Assembly (NCBI GenBank): GCA_963677415.2
Contig: CAXXFJ010000034.1
Location: 31,944 to 95,943, forward strand
Source of the DNA: JAQUTK01 sp963677415
GTDB lineage: Bacteria; Bacteroidota; Bacteroidia; Bacteroidales; JAQUTK01
Direction of reading: 5' to 3'
DNA length: 64,000 nucleotides
Position 1 is the first letter of the stretch. Each line of letters opens with the position of its first letter. Positions 52,633 to 60,649 of the stretch are shown here, piece after piece. Below the pieces are notes generated by a model that was given only the letters and a program-made list of their open reading frames with translations, had not been told where the DNA came from and did no database searches. The position numbers and the translations under genes were made by a program.

Positions 52633-54192
52633 TTAGAAGCCAAAATTATCAAGTTCGACTTCCTCTTGTTTACCTTCTTCGATCTTCTCGGATTCCAGAT
52701 GTTTGCTATTTCCCTCAACATAAATAGCCTTAAACGGTGTCGCCGGACATATATATTCACAACCTCCACAACCCACACAAAGAGCCGGTCTTACCTTAGG
52801 GATGCGCAGTCCGTCTTTATAGTCCACCATCTTAACAGCTTGTGTCGGACAGTGTTCCGAACAGGCTCCACAATCTGTCTCATCACGAAAGACGACACAG
52901 TTTTCTGTAATGAAATGAGCAATACCGATCTGTGTTGTTTTCTTCTGTTCCGTAGTTAACGGTTTAAGGGCCCCGGTTGGACAGATTGTAGAACAAAGCG
53001 TGCAGCTGAAGTTACAGAACCCATTCTCATAGTTTAATGTTGGCTGCATGATTCCTTGCAGTCCATATTGAGTTGTAGCAGGCTTTAATACGTGAGATGG
53101 ACATTGGGTGATACAGAGTTGACAAGCAGTACATTTTTTGGAAAAGTCTTTGATGCTTCCAGCGCCTGGAGGGGCAACCGGAGTTTGCCGGGTGATAGCT
53201 GTTAGTTTGGACGTATCAGCGAGTTGTTCGGCTTTAATCAAGGGAATGGAGAGCAGCATCAATCCGGCAGAAGTTAAGATTCGTCTCCGTTCAATATTCT
53301 CAATTGGTCTTTTTGCCTTTTTCTTTACAGCAACAGCCTTTTTAGTAACCGACTTTCCCGGAAGGCAAATCTTATAGGTAATACCCTCGTTTTTACAGGA
53401 GGAGATGCAATTGAAACAAGTCACGCAGCGAGTCTGATCAACAATCCCATTCTTGCTGTCAATACATTGCGATTTGCATTCCTTTTCACAAAGTTTGCAG
53501 TGAGTGCACCGGCTCTCATTTATCTGAATCTTGAAAAGAGAGAAATGGGAGAGAAGTCCCAGGAAACTTCCTACCGGACAGATCATGTTGCAGTAAAGTC
53601 TGCCGCGAAACCAGGCAAAAGCTCCAATAATAAGCAATGTCCCTCCAGCTGTCAAAATCGATAATATATTGACCGTTGTAATTTGAATATTGTAGAAAAA
53701 GAAGTTTCCGGAACTATTTGCCACATCAGCAATCGCATTATTAGCCAGGATATACAATGGGCGGAAGAGGTTAGATGCAATACGCCCAAAGCTGCTGTAT
53801 GGATCCAGTAATAATACCAAAAGGGACGAACCAAAGAAGAAAGTAAGAATGACTATTCCCATGATGCTAAAGCGGAGGATCGTACTTGGCTCAACATACT
53901 TCAACCTGCTCTTCTTTTTCCCTCTGATCTTTCTGGAGATGAAAGAGATGAGATCCTGCAAAATACCCAGCGGACAGAGCACCGAACAATAAATTCGACC
54001 AAATAACAAACTAATAGCAAAGAGAAATATAAGCCACCCGCTCAAGGAGAGAAGAGCTGGTACCCATTGAACTCTCGGAAGAAAACCTCCTTGGTTATTC
54101 AATAGATTTGTAAAATCCAGGAACTTCAACACGAACAATGCAAAAATAAGAATTGCAGCTATTCTTCTGATGAGCGGAAGATGTTTAGTCAT
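52633..54192 (-). CDS. membrane polyferredoxin (NapH/NosR-like)
   Basis: The 519-residue protein has about five membrane helices in the first 220 residues with two cysteine motifs at helix ends (GRIYCSVLCPLG and GRLYCNMICPVG), typical of the NapH/NosR/CcoG group. Several ferredoxin motifs follow: CTHCKLCEKECKS, CVTCFNCISSCKN, CTACQLCITQCPS, CTLCSTICPTG, CGACSEHCPT and CVGCGGCEYICPA. A helix around residue 300 begins with RRRILTSAG, resembling an internal twin-arginine segment. It should pass electrons between the quinone pool or cytoplasm and a periplasmic partner. The partner is probably the DUF362 protein encoded two bases upstream. Confidence 0.88.
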   Translation of the reverse strand: MTKHLPLIRRIAAILIFALFVLKFLDFTNLLNNQGGFLPRVQWVPALLSLSGWLIFLFAISLLFGRIYCSVLCPLGILQDLISFISRKIRGKKKSRLKYVEPSTILRFSIMGIVILTFFFGSSLLVLLLDPYSSFGRIASNLFRPLYILANNAIADVANSSGNFFFYNIQITTVNILSILTAGGTLLIIGAFAWFRGRLYCNMICPVGSFLGLLSHFSLFKIQINESRCTHCKLCEKECKSQCIDSKNGIVDQTRCVTCFNCISSCKNEGITYKICLPGKSVTKKAVAVKKKAKRPIENIERRRILTSAGLMLLSIPLIKAEQLADTSKLTAITRQTPVAPPGAGSIKDFSKKCTACQLCITQCPSHVLKPATTQYGLQGIMQPTLNYENGFCNFSCTLCSTICPTGALKPLTTEQKKTTQIGIAHFITENCVVFRDETDCGACSEHCPTQAVKMVDYKDGLRIPKVRPALCVGCGGCEYICPATPFKAIYVEGNSKHLESEKIEEGKQEEVELDNFGF

Positions 54193-54194
54193 GA

Positions 54195-55124
54195 TCAGAT
54201 CTTTATTCTCTTGATATTGATAGCATCCAGATTAGCTGTACCTATTTTCATATCTTGACCATTAAAGATGTATTTCACATCCTCAAGCTTTTGAGGCTGA
54301 ACCTGATTGAAGAATTTGACAGCAGCGGTATCTACCGCAACAAAATCAGGAGAAACAAGCAATGTTTTCAGTAAAGCAACATCACTTGCTGAGCGTCCCT
54401 GAGGTCCATTCGTTTTTACAATGCGATAGGCATCTACAATATTCAGCGCGGGTTTCTTGTCAATGGTGCAGCTATCAGCTATACACTGATGCAAGTCATT
54501 TGCATGAAAATACTGTCTGTCCCAAACTATACCCATCAGGTTTTTCATCGAAATAGTCATCTTACTTCCACCGTGATTTTTTAGAACAGGCACATTAAAC
54601 CATACATCACAATCAAGAATTGCCTGATGAACTAAAGCCTTTTTCAGTCTCTTACCTTGAGGGAAATCGTGTTCCCTATACATGGATTGGTCATTTCCCG
54701 GCACCATTTTCCCTCCGGCAGCTTCTACTGCATCCTGAATGCCACTGTTTTTATATGCTTTCTGCCAGTTATCACACGTGTGGTCAAACACAAGAACCTC
54801 TTTAGCTCCGGCATCTAAGCATAATTCGGTTAGTTTTTTTATCAGTTTTGGGTTGGTGTTACCCGCAAGTTCGGGCACACGATCCCATCCAATATTAGGT
54901 TTGATTACGACTTTCTGCCCTTTCTTGACAAATTGTTTTATGCCACCCAGCTCTTTAATAGCTTGATCCAGCATTTCATCCGGCTCACCGCCCATCACTG
55001 CTACCATGTCCGGTGTTGTAGCAAGAGCCATCTCTGAACTAGCAATAGCTTTTATTTTATCGGTACTAAATATAGAGGCCAATCCAATAAATGCTGTGGA
55101 ACGAAAAAAATCACGTCTTTTCAT
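54195..55124 (-). CDS. DUF362-domain protein with Tat-like signal
   Basis: The 309-residue protein starts KRRDFFRSTAFIGLASIF, a twin-arginine-type export signal, suggesting that it folds with a cofactor before export. The rest is a DUF362 domain (VVIKPNIGWDRVPE, VLVFDHTCDNW, NLMGIVWDRQYFH) whose function is not established; it occurs next to ferredoxin-type proteins. The membrane polyferredoxin gene follows two bases later, so the two probably act together in redox transfer at the membrane. Confidence 0.85.
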   Translation of the reverse strand: MKRRDFFRSTAFIGLASIFSTDKIKAIASSEMALATTPDMVAVMGGEPDEMLDQAIKELGGIKQFVKKGQKVVIKPNIGWDRVPELAGNTNPKLIKKLTELCLDAGAKEVLVFDHTCDNWQKAYKNSGIQDAVEAAGGKMVPGNDQSMYREHDFPQGKRLKKALVHQAILDCDVWFNVPVLKNHGGSKMTISMKNLMGIVWDRQYFHANDLHQCIADSCTIDKKPALNIVDAYRIVKTNGPQGRSASDVALLKTLLVSPDFVAVDTAAVKFFNQVQPQKLEDVKYIFNGQDMKIGTANLDAINIKRIKI

Positions 55125-55142
55125 ACCTAATTCATATTAGGT
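55125..55142 (-). other. palindrome directly before the DUF362 start codon
   Basis: ACCTAAT and ATTAGGT pair around a 4-base loop, ending at the base before the ATG at 55124 on the minus strand. In the transcript the stem would cover the ribosome-binding region. Confidence 0.5.
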
Positions 55143-55165
55143 TTAATCTTAAAAATAGAGAGATA

Positions 55166-55173
55166 CAAATATA
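55166..55173 (-). promoter_or_regulatory. predicted promoter of the DUF362-polyferredoxin-trmN operon
   Basis: TATATTTG on the minus strand matches TAnnTTTG, 42 bases before the ATG at 55124, with the palindrome at 55125-55142 inside the resulting leader. Confidence 0.6.
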
Positions 55174-55271
55174 ACGGAAGTTTGTTCATATATATCATAG
55201 GAAGAATACAAAATCATCTAATTATTCGAAATATGTAAGAAAGTCCCTGCCGGAATAGCCGGAAATAGTTC

Positions 55272-55279
55272 TATCTTTG
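55272..55279 (+). promoter_or_regulatory. predicted promoter of lon
   Basis: TATCTTTG matches TAnnTTTG. It lies 180 bases before the lon ATG, so the leader would be about 170 bases, longer than for the other genes here. Confidence 0.45.
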
Positions 55280-55458
55280 CTGTTAGAATGGCAGAATAAA
55301 CCAATTTTATCTGCATATATGGAGTTGGCAACCTGTTTGTCTTCCTGTAAATAAGTTTTTCGATTAGAATCAGCCAAAGATAACAGAGTGTGATTCAGAT
55401 TAGAGGAAAAGGTGTTGAGAATATTATTTAGTATAAACTGACAGATTGACAAAATATT

Positions 55459-57912
55459 ATGGAATTTAAATTTAACGAAGCCGGGTTGGACGAGATTGAA
55501 TCAGATGATGATTTATTTCCCGTTTTAGCAGATATCAATGGAGGGGATGATACCTTCTTTAATGTGGATATCAGCGAGACATTGCCTATCCTTCCATTGC
55601 GGAATATGGTCCTGTTTCCCGGAGTAATCATGCCGGTTACAGTAGGTCGTGCTAAATCAATGAAGCTTGTAAAAAAAGCATACCAGAAGAAAACCCTTAT
55701 TGGAGTTGTTGCACAAAAAGTATCAAATATAGATGATCCGCAGTTTGAGGATTTGTATTCCACCGGTACTGTAGCTCAGATTGTTCGTATCCTTGAGATG
55801 CCAAACGGTTCTACGACTGTGATTCTTCAAGGACGCAGACGCTTTTTGCTGTCCGGATTGGTTAGTTCAACTCCTTATTTTACCGGTCGCGTTGAGGCTC
55901 TGCCGGAAACACTCACCTATATCAAAGGCGATAAAGAGTTTGATGCTTTGTTGATTGCGATCAAGGAGACCATGATCAAGATGCTCAAGAATATGGGAAG
56001 CGGTAGTGATGAGTCTATCTTTGCAATAAAGAATATCACACATCCCATGTTTTTCCTCAACTTTATATGTAGTAACATTCAGATCACAACAGAAGAAAAA
56101 CAAGCTCTTCTCACCATTACAGATTTGAAAGAGAGAGGTTACAAGTTGCTGGATCACTTGAATAAAGAGTCTCAGATAGTTGAAATAAAGGCACGGATTC
56201 AGAATAAGACGCACAAAGATCTGGATCAGCAACAACGTGAATACTTCCTTCAGCAGCAGATCAAAACCATCCAAAATGAATTGGGAGGCAATGTCTATGA
56301 GCAGGATATCGATGATATGCAGAAAAAGGCTAATGCGCTTGACCTTAAACCGGAAGTGCGCCAGGCTATCAATAAGGAGATCGATAAGTTGAAACGATTG
56401 CATCCGCAGTCTCCGGACTTTTCCACCCAGATGGGATATGTGGAAAATCTGGTAAACCTGCCTTGGAATAAATATACGAAAGACAACTTCAATCTAAAAA
56501 CAGCTCAGAAAGTGCTTGATAAGGATCATTTCGGATTAGATCAAGTAAAAGAACGTATCATTGAACACTTGGCGGTATTGAAGTTAAAGGGTGATATGAA
56601 GGCACCTATTCTTTGCCTTTATGGCCCTCCGGGAGTCGGAAAGACCTCTTTAGGTAAATCAGTAGCCGCAGCGTTGAAGAGAAAATATGTACGTATCTCT
56701 TTGGGAGGTTTGCATGATGAAGCTGAGATTCGCGGGCACCGTCGTACCTATATTGGAGCGATGCCGGGACGTATCATACAGGCTTTGTTAAAAGCAGGTT
56801 CTTCTAATCCTGTATTCATACTTGACGAAATAGATAAAGTAGGCAATGACTATAAAGGAGATCCTGCTTCCGCATTGCTGGAGGTGTTGGATCCTGAACA
56901 AAACAGTGCCTTCCACGATAACTATATCGATATAGATTTTGATCTCTCGAAAGTATTATTTATTGCAACAGCCAATACTTTAAGCACAATATCCAAGCCG
57001 TTGCTTGATCGTATGGAGCTGATAGAAGTCAGCGGTTATATTCCCGAAGAGAAGATCGAAATAGCAAGACGCCATATTGTGCCAAAGGAACTTGAAAACC
57101 ACGGTTTGCCGACCAAGTCCGTTGACTTTCCAAAGAAAACATTGGGGGCTATTATCGAAGACTATACCCGTGAATCAGGAGTTCGTGAGTTGGAAAAGAA
57201 AATAGCGAAGGTGTGTCGTAGACTAGCCAAGGAGAAGGCACTTGATGAAGCGATACCTGCCATTCTAGCACCTGAACTGGTAGACAAATATTTGGGTAAA
57301 CCTGATTATACGAAAGATAAATACCAAGGCAATGATTATGCAGGAGTTGTAACAGGATTGGCATGGACTTCAGTTGGAGGAGAGATACTCTTTGTAGAAG
57401 CTAGTCTGAGCAAAGGAAAGGAAGGAAAACTCACCTTGACCGGTAATCTGGGAGATGTGATGAAGGAGTCAGCCATGCTGGCGATGGAATATCTGAAAGC
57501 ACATGCATCCTATTTCGGTATTCCGGAAACAGCCTTTTCTAATTGGAATGTTCACATCCATGTGCCGGAAGGAGCCATTCCTAAAGATGGGCCTTCAGCA
57601 GGTGTGACGATGATCACTTCACTGGTTTCTGCATATACACAGCGGAAGGTAAAAGGTTCGCTTGCGATGACCGGTGAGATTACCTTGCGAGGAAAGATCC
57701 TACCTATCGGAGGAGTGAAAGAAAAGCTTTTGGCTGCCAAACGTGCCGGAATAAAAGAAATTCTGCTTTGTGAGGACAACCGCAAAGATGTAGAAGAAAT
57801 TAATGACGTTTATCTGAAGGGAGTCACTTTCAATTATGTCTCTGACATCAAACAATTGATAGCGCATGCCTTGACGGATGAGAAAGTGAAAGATGCTTTA
57901 ATCATTGAGTAA
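55459..57912 (+). CDS. lon: Lon protease
   Basis: Lon is an ATP-dependent serine protease that degrades damaged and regulatory proteins in the cytoplasm. The 817-residue product has the N-terminal substrate-binding domain from about residue 40 (LPILPLRNMVLFPGVIMPVT), AAA+ domain with P-loop GPPGVGKTSLGK and Walker B PVFILDEIDK, and the protease domain with catalytic Ser713 in KDGPSAGVTM and Lys756 in GGVKEKLLAA. A ~35-residue acidic N-terminal extension precedes the first domain. The Nudix gene starts at the base after the stop. Confidence 0.98.
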   Translation: MEFKFNEAGLDEIESDDDLFPVLADINGGDDTFFNVDISETLPILPLRNMVLFPGVIMPVTVGRAKSMKLVKKAYQKKTLIGVVAQKVSNIDDPQFEDLYSTGTVAQIVRILEMPNGSTTVILQGRRRFLLSGLVSSTPYFTGRVEALPETLTYIKGDKEFDALLIAIKETMIKMLKNMGSGSDESIFAIKNITHPMFFLNFICSNIQITTEEKQALLTITDLKERGYKLLDHLNKESQIVEIKARIQNKTHKDLDQQQREYFLQQQIKTIQNELGGNVYEQDIDDMQKKANALDLKPEVRQAINKEIDKLKRLHPQSPDFSTQMGYVENLVNLPWNKYTKDNFNLKTAQKVLDKDHFGLDQVKERIIEHLAVLKLKGDMKAPILCLYGPPGVGKTSLGKSVAAALKRKYVRISLGGLHDEAEIRGHRRTYIGAMPGRIIQALLKAGSSNPVFILDEIDKVGNDYKGDPASALLEVLDPEQNSAFHDNYIDIDFDLSKVLFIATANTLSTISKPLLDRMELIEVSGYIPEEKIEIARRHIVPKELENHGLPTKSVDFPKKTLGAIIEDYTRESGVRELEKKIAKVCRRLAKEKALDEAIPAILAPELVDKYLGKPDYTKDKYQGNDYAGVVTGLAWTSVGGEILFVEASLSKGKEGKLTLTGNLGDVMKESAMLAMEYLKAHASYFGIPETAFSNWNVHIHVPEGAIPKDGPSAGVTMITSLVSAYTQRKVKGSLAMTGEITLRGKILPIGGVKEKLLAAKRAGIKEILLCEDNRKDVEEINDVYLKGVTFNYVSDIKQLIAHALTDEKVKDALIIE

Positions 57913-58413
57913 ATGAACACGAAGGTAGAGTGGTTTCCATTGGTGGATGAGCAAGGGGCAGTGATTGGTAAAGCAACCAGGGCTGAGTGCCACAGTGGAA
58001 GCTTCCTGCTTCACCCTGTGGTACACCTTCACCTGTTCAACACGAAAGGAGAACTTTATCTTCAAAAGAGGGCGATGAATAAAGACATTCAGCCGGGCAA
58101 ATGGGACACAGCCGTTGGAGGTCATGTCGATTATGGTGAGACTATTGAAGAAGCATTATACAGAGAGGTGAGGGAGGAGATCGGAATTACCGGTTTCAAC
58201 CCAATCTTTCTAAAGAGATACGCCTTTCGGAGCAAAGTAGAATTCGAACTGGTCAATACCTTTTCAGTTGTCTCTGACGCTTTACCGCATCCCGATCCAT
58301 CCGAACTTGATGATGGAAGATTCTGGAGTATTGATGAGATTGAGGCAAATTTAGGGAAAGATGTATTTACTCCTAATTTTGAATCAGAATACAGATTGTT
58401 GTTCATGGAATAA
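57913..58413 (+). CDS. Nudix hydrolase
   Basis: The 166-residue protein has a complete Nudix box: GGHVDYGETIEEALYREV continuing into REEIGI, matching Gx5Ex7REUxEExGU. The Glu residues bind Mg2+ for pyrophosphate hydrolysis of a nucleoside diphosphate derivative or related compound. The N-terminus (FPLVDEQGAVIGKATRAECH) resembles the isopentenyl-diphosphate isomerase-like Nudix group, YfcD type. It starts directly after the lon stop codon, so translation is coupled. Its own stop lies inside the terminator stem. Confidence 0.93.
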   Translation: MNTKVEWFPLVDEQGAVIGKATRAECHSGSFLLHPVVHLHLFNTKGELYLQKRAMNKDIQPGKWDTAVGGHVDYGETIEEALYREVREEIGITGFNPIFLKRYAFRSKVEFELVNTFSVVSDALPHPDPSELDDGRFWSIDEIEANLGKDVFTPNFESEYRLLFME

Positions 58414-58429
58414 CAATCTGTATTTTTTT
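58388..58429 (+). terminator. terminator overlapping the end of the Nudix gene
   Basis: A perfect 13-bp stem (AATACAGATTGTT at 58388-58400, AACAATCTGTATT at 58412-58424) is followed by more T. The left arm is coding sequence and the stop codon at 58411-58413 falls at the edge of the right arm. Confidence 0.9.
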
Positions 58430-58450
58430 GCATTCATTTTTCTTTCTTTA

Positions 58451-58482
58451 TTTGGTTGAAACTGAAAACCTCTTTATCTTTG
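58451..58482 (+). promoter_or_regulatory. predicted promoter with both -33 and -7 elements
   Basis: TTTG at 58451-58454 and TATCTTTG at 58475-58482 are separated by 20 bases, the best two-box Bacteroides promoter seen in this window. It supports the start at 58512 for the following gene and excludes an in-frame ATG at 58428, which lies before the promoter. Confidence 0.75.
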
Positions 58483-58511
58483 CCTCTTATCAAAGTTACG
58501 GAAAAGAAAAT

Positions 58512-59150
58512 ATGAAAATAAGGAATCTGTTGGTTATACTGTTTTGCTTAAGTGCAATAGAGATGTCTGCTCAGAGTGGTAATCGTGTATATGGAGCATC
58601 TCCGGTAAAGAGATGGACTTTCGGGATCAGGGCAGGTGTCAATATATCCAATATATCTGATTATCCTCTGAATATTAATACCCAAAGTAAGATCGGTTCT
58701 CAATTTGGTTTTACAGGAGATTATTTTCTCACTGAGAGCTTTCATTTCCAACCTTCTTTACTTCTTTCAGAGAAGGGGGCCAAAGGATATTACATTGTTC
58801 CGAAAGAAGATTACAGGCCTGAATATACAGTAAAAGAGACAGTCAATCTATACTACCTGGAACTACCTTTGATGTTAGGCTATAAAATACCTGTTACAGA
58901 TATATTGAAGCTTGAATTGCAAGCAGGTCCTACAATCTCTTTTGGCCTATTTGGTAAAACAAAGGATGAATATATGGGAAACGAGTTTTCCAGTGATAGT
59001 TTTAAGAGTAAGTCTGGGTTTGACAGAACTGATTTCGGAATAGGTGGAGGTATTACTGCAGAATTATACAAACACTACCGTGTCGGAGTTTCATATACTA
59101 AGGGATTATCTTCTTTGCAGGATCAGATTGGTAAAAAAAGAAAGTCCTAA
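58512..59150 (+). CDS. outer-membrane beta-barrel protein, C-terminus frameshifted
   Basis: The 212-residue product has a signal peptide (LLVILFCLSAIEMSAQ) and an eight-strand-type OmpA/PorT-like barrel (WTFGIRAGVNISNIS, YYLELPLMLGYKIPV, FGIGGGITAELY). It ends abruptly in GKKRKS. Removing one A from the A7 run at 59133-59139 restores the frame to GKKESPKNTNIAFSLSYMF with a stop at 59188-59190, the terminal aromatic strand required for barrel insertion. So the gene is either inactive, corrected by slippage, or carries a sequencing error. A homologous gene follows at 59204. Role: unknown outer-membrane protein, possibly a porin or structural barrel. Confidence 0.82.
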   Translation: MKIRNLLVILFCLSAIEMSAQSGNRVYGASPVKRWTFGIRAGVNISNISDYPLNINTQSKIGSQFGFTGDYFLTESFHFQPSLLLSEKGAKGYYIVPKEDYRPEYTVKETVNLYYLELPLMLGYKIPVTDILKLELQAGPTISFGLFGKTKDEYMGNEFSSDSFKSKSGFDRTDFGIGGGITAELYKHYRVGVSYTKGLSSLQDQIGKKRKS

Positions 59151-59203
59151 AAACACAAATATTGCATTTTCTCTCTCTTACATGTTTTAAATAATAGAAA
59201 ACC

Positions 59204-59872
59204 ATGAAAAAATCAATCGTGTTGTTGTTTTTACTCTTTATGAGTGGCTTTTCCGCCCATGCGCAATATCAGTTTTTTGATGAGGAAGACGGAGGAGACG
59301 AAAGCCTCACAAAAGTTGCGATTGTTATTGGTGGTAACAGCTCTTCGGCTACTGATGAGAAACATCGTGCTACCCCAATGAATTCCCTCTCTTTTGGTGT
59401 TATGGTTGATTGGTTATGGGGTAACAATATTTACCTTCAACCCGGTGTGATGTTTGTGCCCAAAGGATATAAGAGTTACAAAAGAGAATCGGCAGATACT
59501 GCTTTTAATTATACACTTCGTGCTTATTATCTGGAGATTCCTCTATCAATTGCTTACAAACAACCTATAACCAAAAATATTAAACTTTTTGTGGATGGAG
59601 GTTTTTACTTCTCAGTAGGTCTTTTCGGTAAAATCAGAGAAGATGATGTAGTATGGGAAAAAGTTATGGATACTTTCGGCAATGTAAAAACAGGCGATAT
59701 GGAACAGTTGCAAAATTATGATATTGGATGGCGACTTGGTGGTGGTGTCGAGTTGAATGACCGTATGTTTCTGAGAGCAGGATACGAACGGGGATTCTTG
59801 CAATCCGTTAAGAACTTCGATACTACACAACAAAACACAATGTGGAGCCTGTCTTTGGGATATTATTTTTAA
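59204..59872 (+). CDS. outer-membrane beta-barrel protein, PorT-like
   Basis: The 222-residue product has a signal peptide (VLLFLLFMSGFSAHAQ) and the same barrel type as the gene before it, ending in an aromatic terminal strand, MWSLSLGYYF. Shared features with its neighbour include IYLQPGVMFVPKG against HFQPSLLLSEKG and YYLEIPLSIAYKQPI against YYLELPLMLGYKIPV, so the two are tandem duplicates that have diverged. The function is unknown. The nitroreductase gene starts two bases after it, so the operon continues. Confidence 0.88.
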   Translation: MKKSIVLLFLLFMSGFSAHAQYQFFDEEDGGDESLTKVAIVIGGNSSSATDEKHRATPMNSLSFGVMVDWLWGNNIYLQPGVMFVPKGYKSYKRESADTAFNYTLRAYYLEIPLSIAYKQPITKNIKLFVDGGFYFSVGLFGKIREDDVVWEKVMDTFGNVKTGDMEQLQNYDIGWRLGGGVELNDRMFLRAGYERGFLQSVKNFDTTQQNTMWSLSLGYYF

Positions 59873-59873
59873 A

Positions 59874-60626
59874 TTGAATTTAATGCTGAATTTATTAAAA
59901 AACAGAGCAACGGTTCGCAGTTATTCAGAAAAAGAAGTTGATGATCGTTTACTCAATGAGTTATTAGAAGCATCTTTTCAAGCGTCGACCACTGGCAATA
60001 TGCAATTGTACAGTGTGGTTGTGACTCGCGACCAGGCAGGAAAAGAGCGTCTTTCCCCTTTGCATTTCAATCAGCCTCAGATAATCAATGCGCCTGTCGT
60101 GCTGACTTTCTGTGCCGACTTTAACCGTTTCAGTCTTTGGTGCGAACAACGTCAAGCTGTGCCCGGTTATGCCAATTTCCAATCTTTCATGACCGCGGCC
60201 ATTGATGCGCTTATTGTTGCTCAGACTTTCTGTATAGCTGCTGAGAGCAAAGGACTTGGCATTTGCTATATGGGCACTACTACGTATACCGCTGCCGGTA
60301 TTGTTGAAGCTTTGAACCTTCCCAAACTAGTAGTACCGATTACCACCATTACAGTCGGTTATCCAAAAGAGATCCCGTCATTATCCGACCGTCTCCCTTT
60401 AAGCTCTGTCGTGCATCAGGAGAAATATGTGGATTATACGCCTGAAGCAATTAACGATGCCTTCTCATACAAGGAATCTCTGGCAGAGAGCAAGCATTTT
60501 GTCGATATAAACAAAAAGGATACACTTGCTCAGATATTTACCGATATACGCTATACGAAAGCGAATAATGAAACCTTCTCGCTTGCATTTCTTGAGGTGT
60601 TGAAGAAACAAGGTTTCCTATCTTAA
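59874..60626 (+). CDS. nitroreductase-family flavoprotein (NfsA-like)
   Basis: The 250-residue protein is a flavin-dependent nitroreductase of the NfsA/FRP type. The N-terminal FMN-contacting NRATVRSYSEKEVDD, the ASTTGNMQLYSVVVT stretch and the GLGICYMGTTTYTA glycine-rich region fit the fold. It should use NAD(P)H to reduce nitro compounds, quinones or flavin; physiological substrate unknown. It lies 2 bases after the second barrel gene and 23 bases before the thioredoxin-fold gene. Confidence 0.9.
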   Translation: MNLMLNLLKNRATVRSYSEKEVDDRLLNELLEASFQASTTGNMQLYSVVVTRDQAGKERLSPLHFNQPQIINAPVVLTFCADFNRFSLWCEQRQAVPGYANFQSFMTAAIDALIVAQTFCIAAESKGLGICYMGTTTYTAAGIVEALNLPKLVVPITTITVGYPKEIPSLSDRLPLSSVVHQEKYVDYTPEAINDAFSYKESLAESKHFVDINKKDTLAQIFTDIRYTKANNETFSLAFLEVLKKQGFLS

Positions 60627-60649
60627 AAAACGAAATTACAGATAAACAG

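Larger units (their letters stand above)
55143..55458. other. intergenic region between DUF362 and lon
   Basis: This divergent region holds two promoter elements: TATATTTG on the minus strand at 55166-55173 for the DUF362 operon, and TATCTTTG at 55272-55279 on the plus strand for lon. I see no gene; a 76-codon minus-strand frame here has no family features. Confidence 0.6.

Noticed and set aside
55222..55452. 76-codon minus-strand frame between DUF362 and lon
   Set aside because: It overlaps the lon promoter and leader, has no recognisable features and no promoter of its own.
58428..58511. Upstream in-frame start for the first barrel gene
   Set aside because: It precedes the two-box promoter at 58451-58482; the signal peptide begins at 58512.
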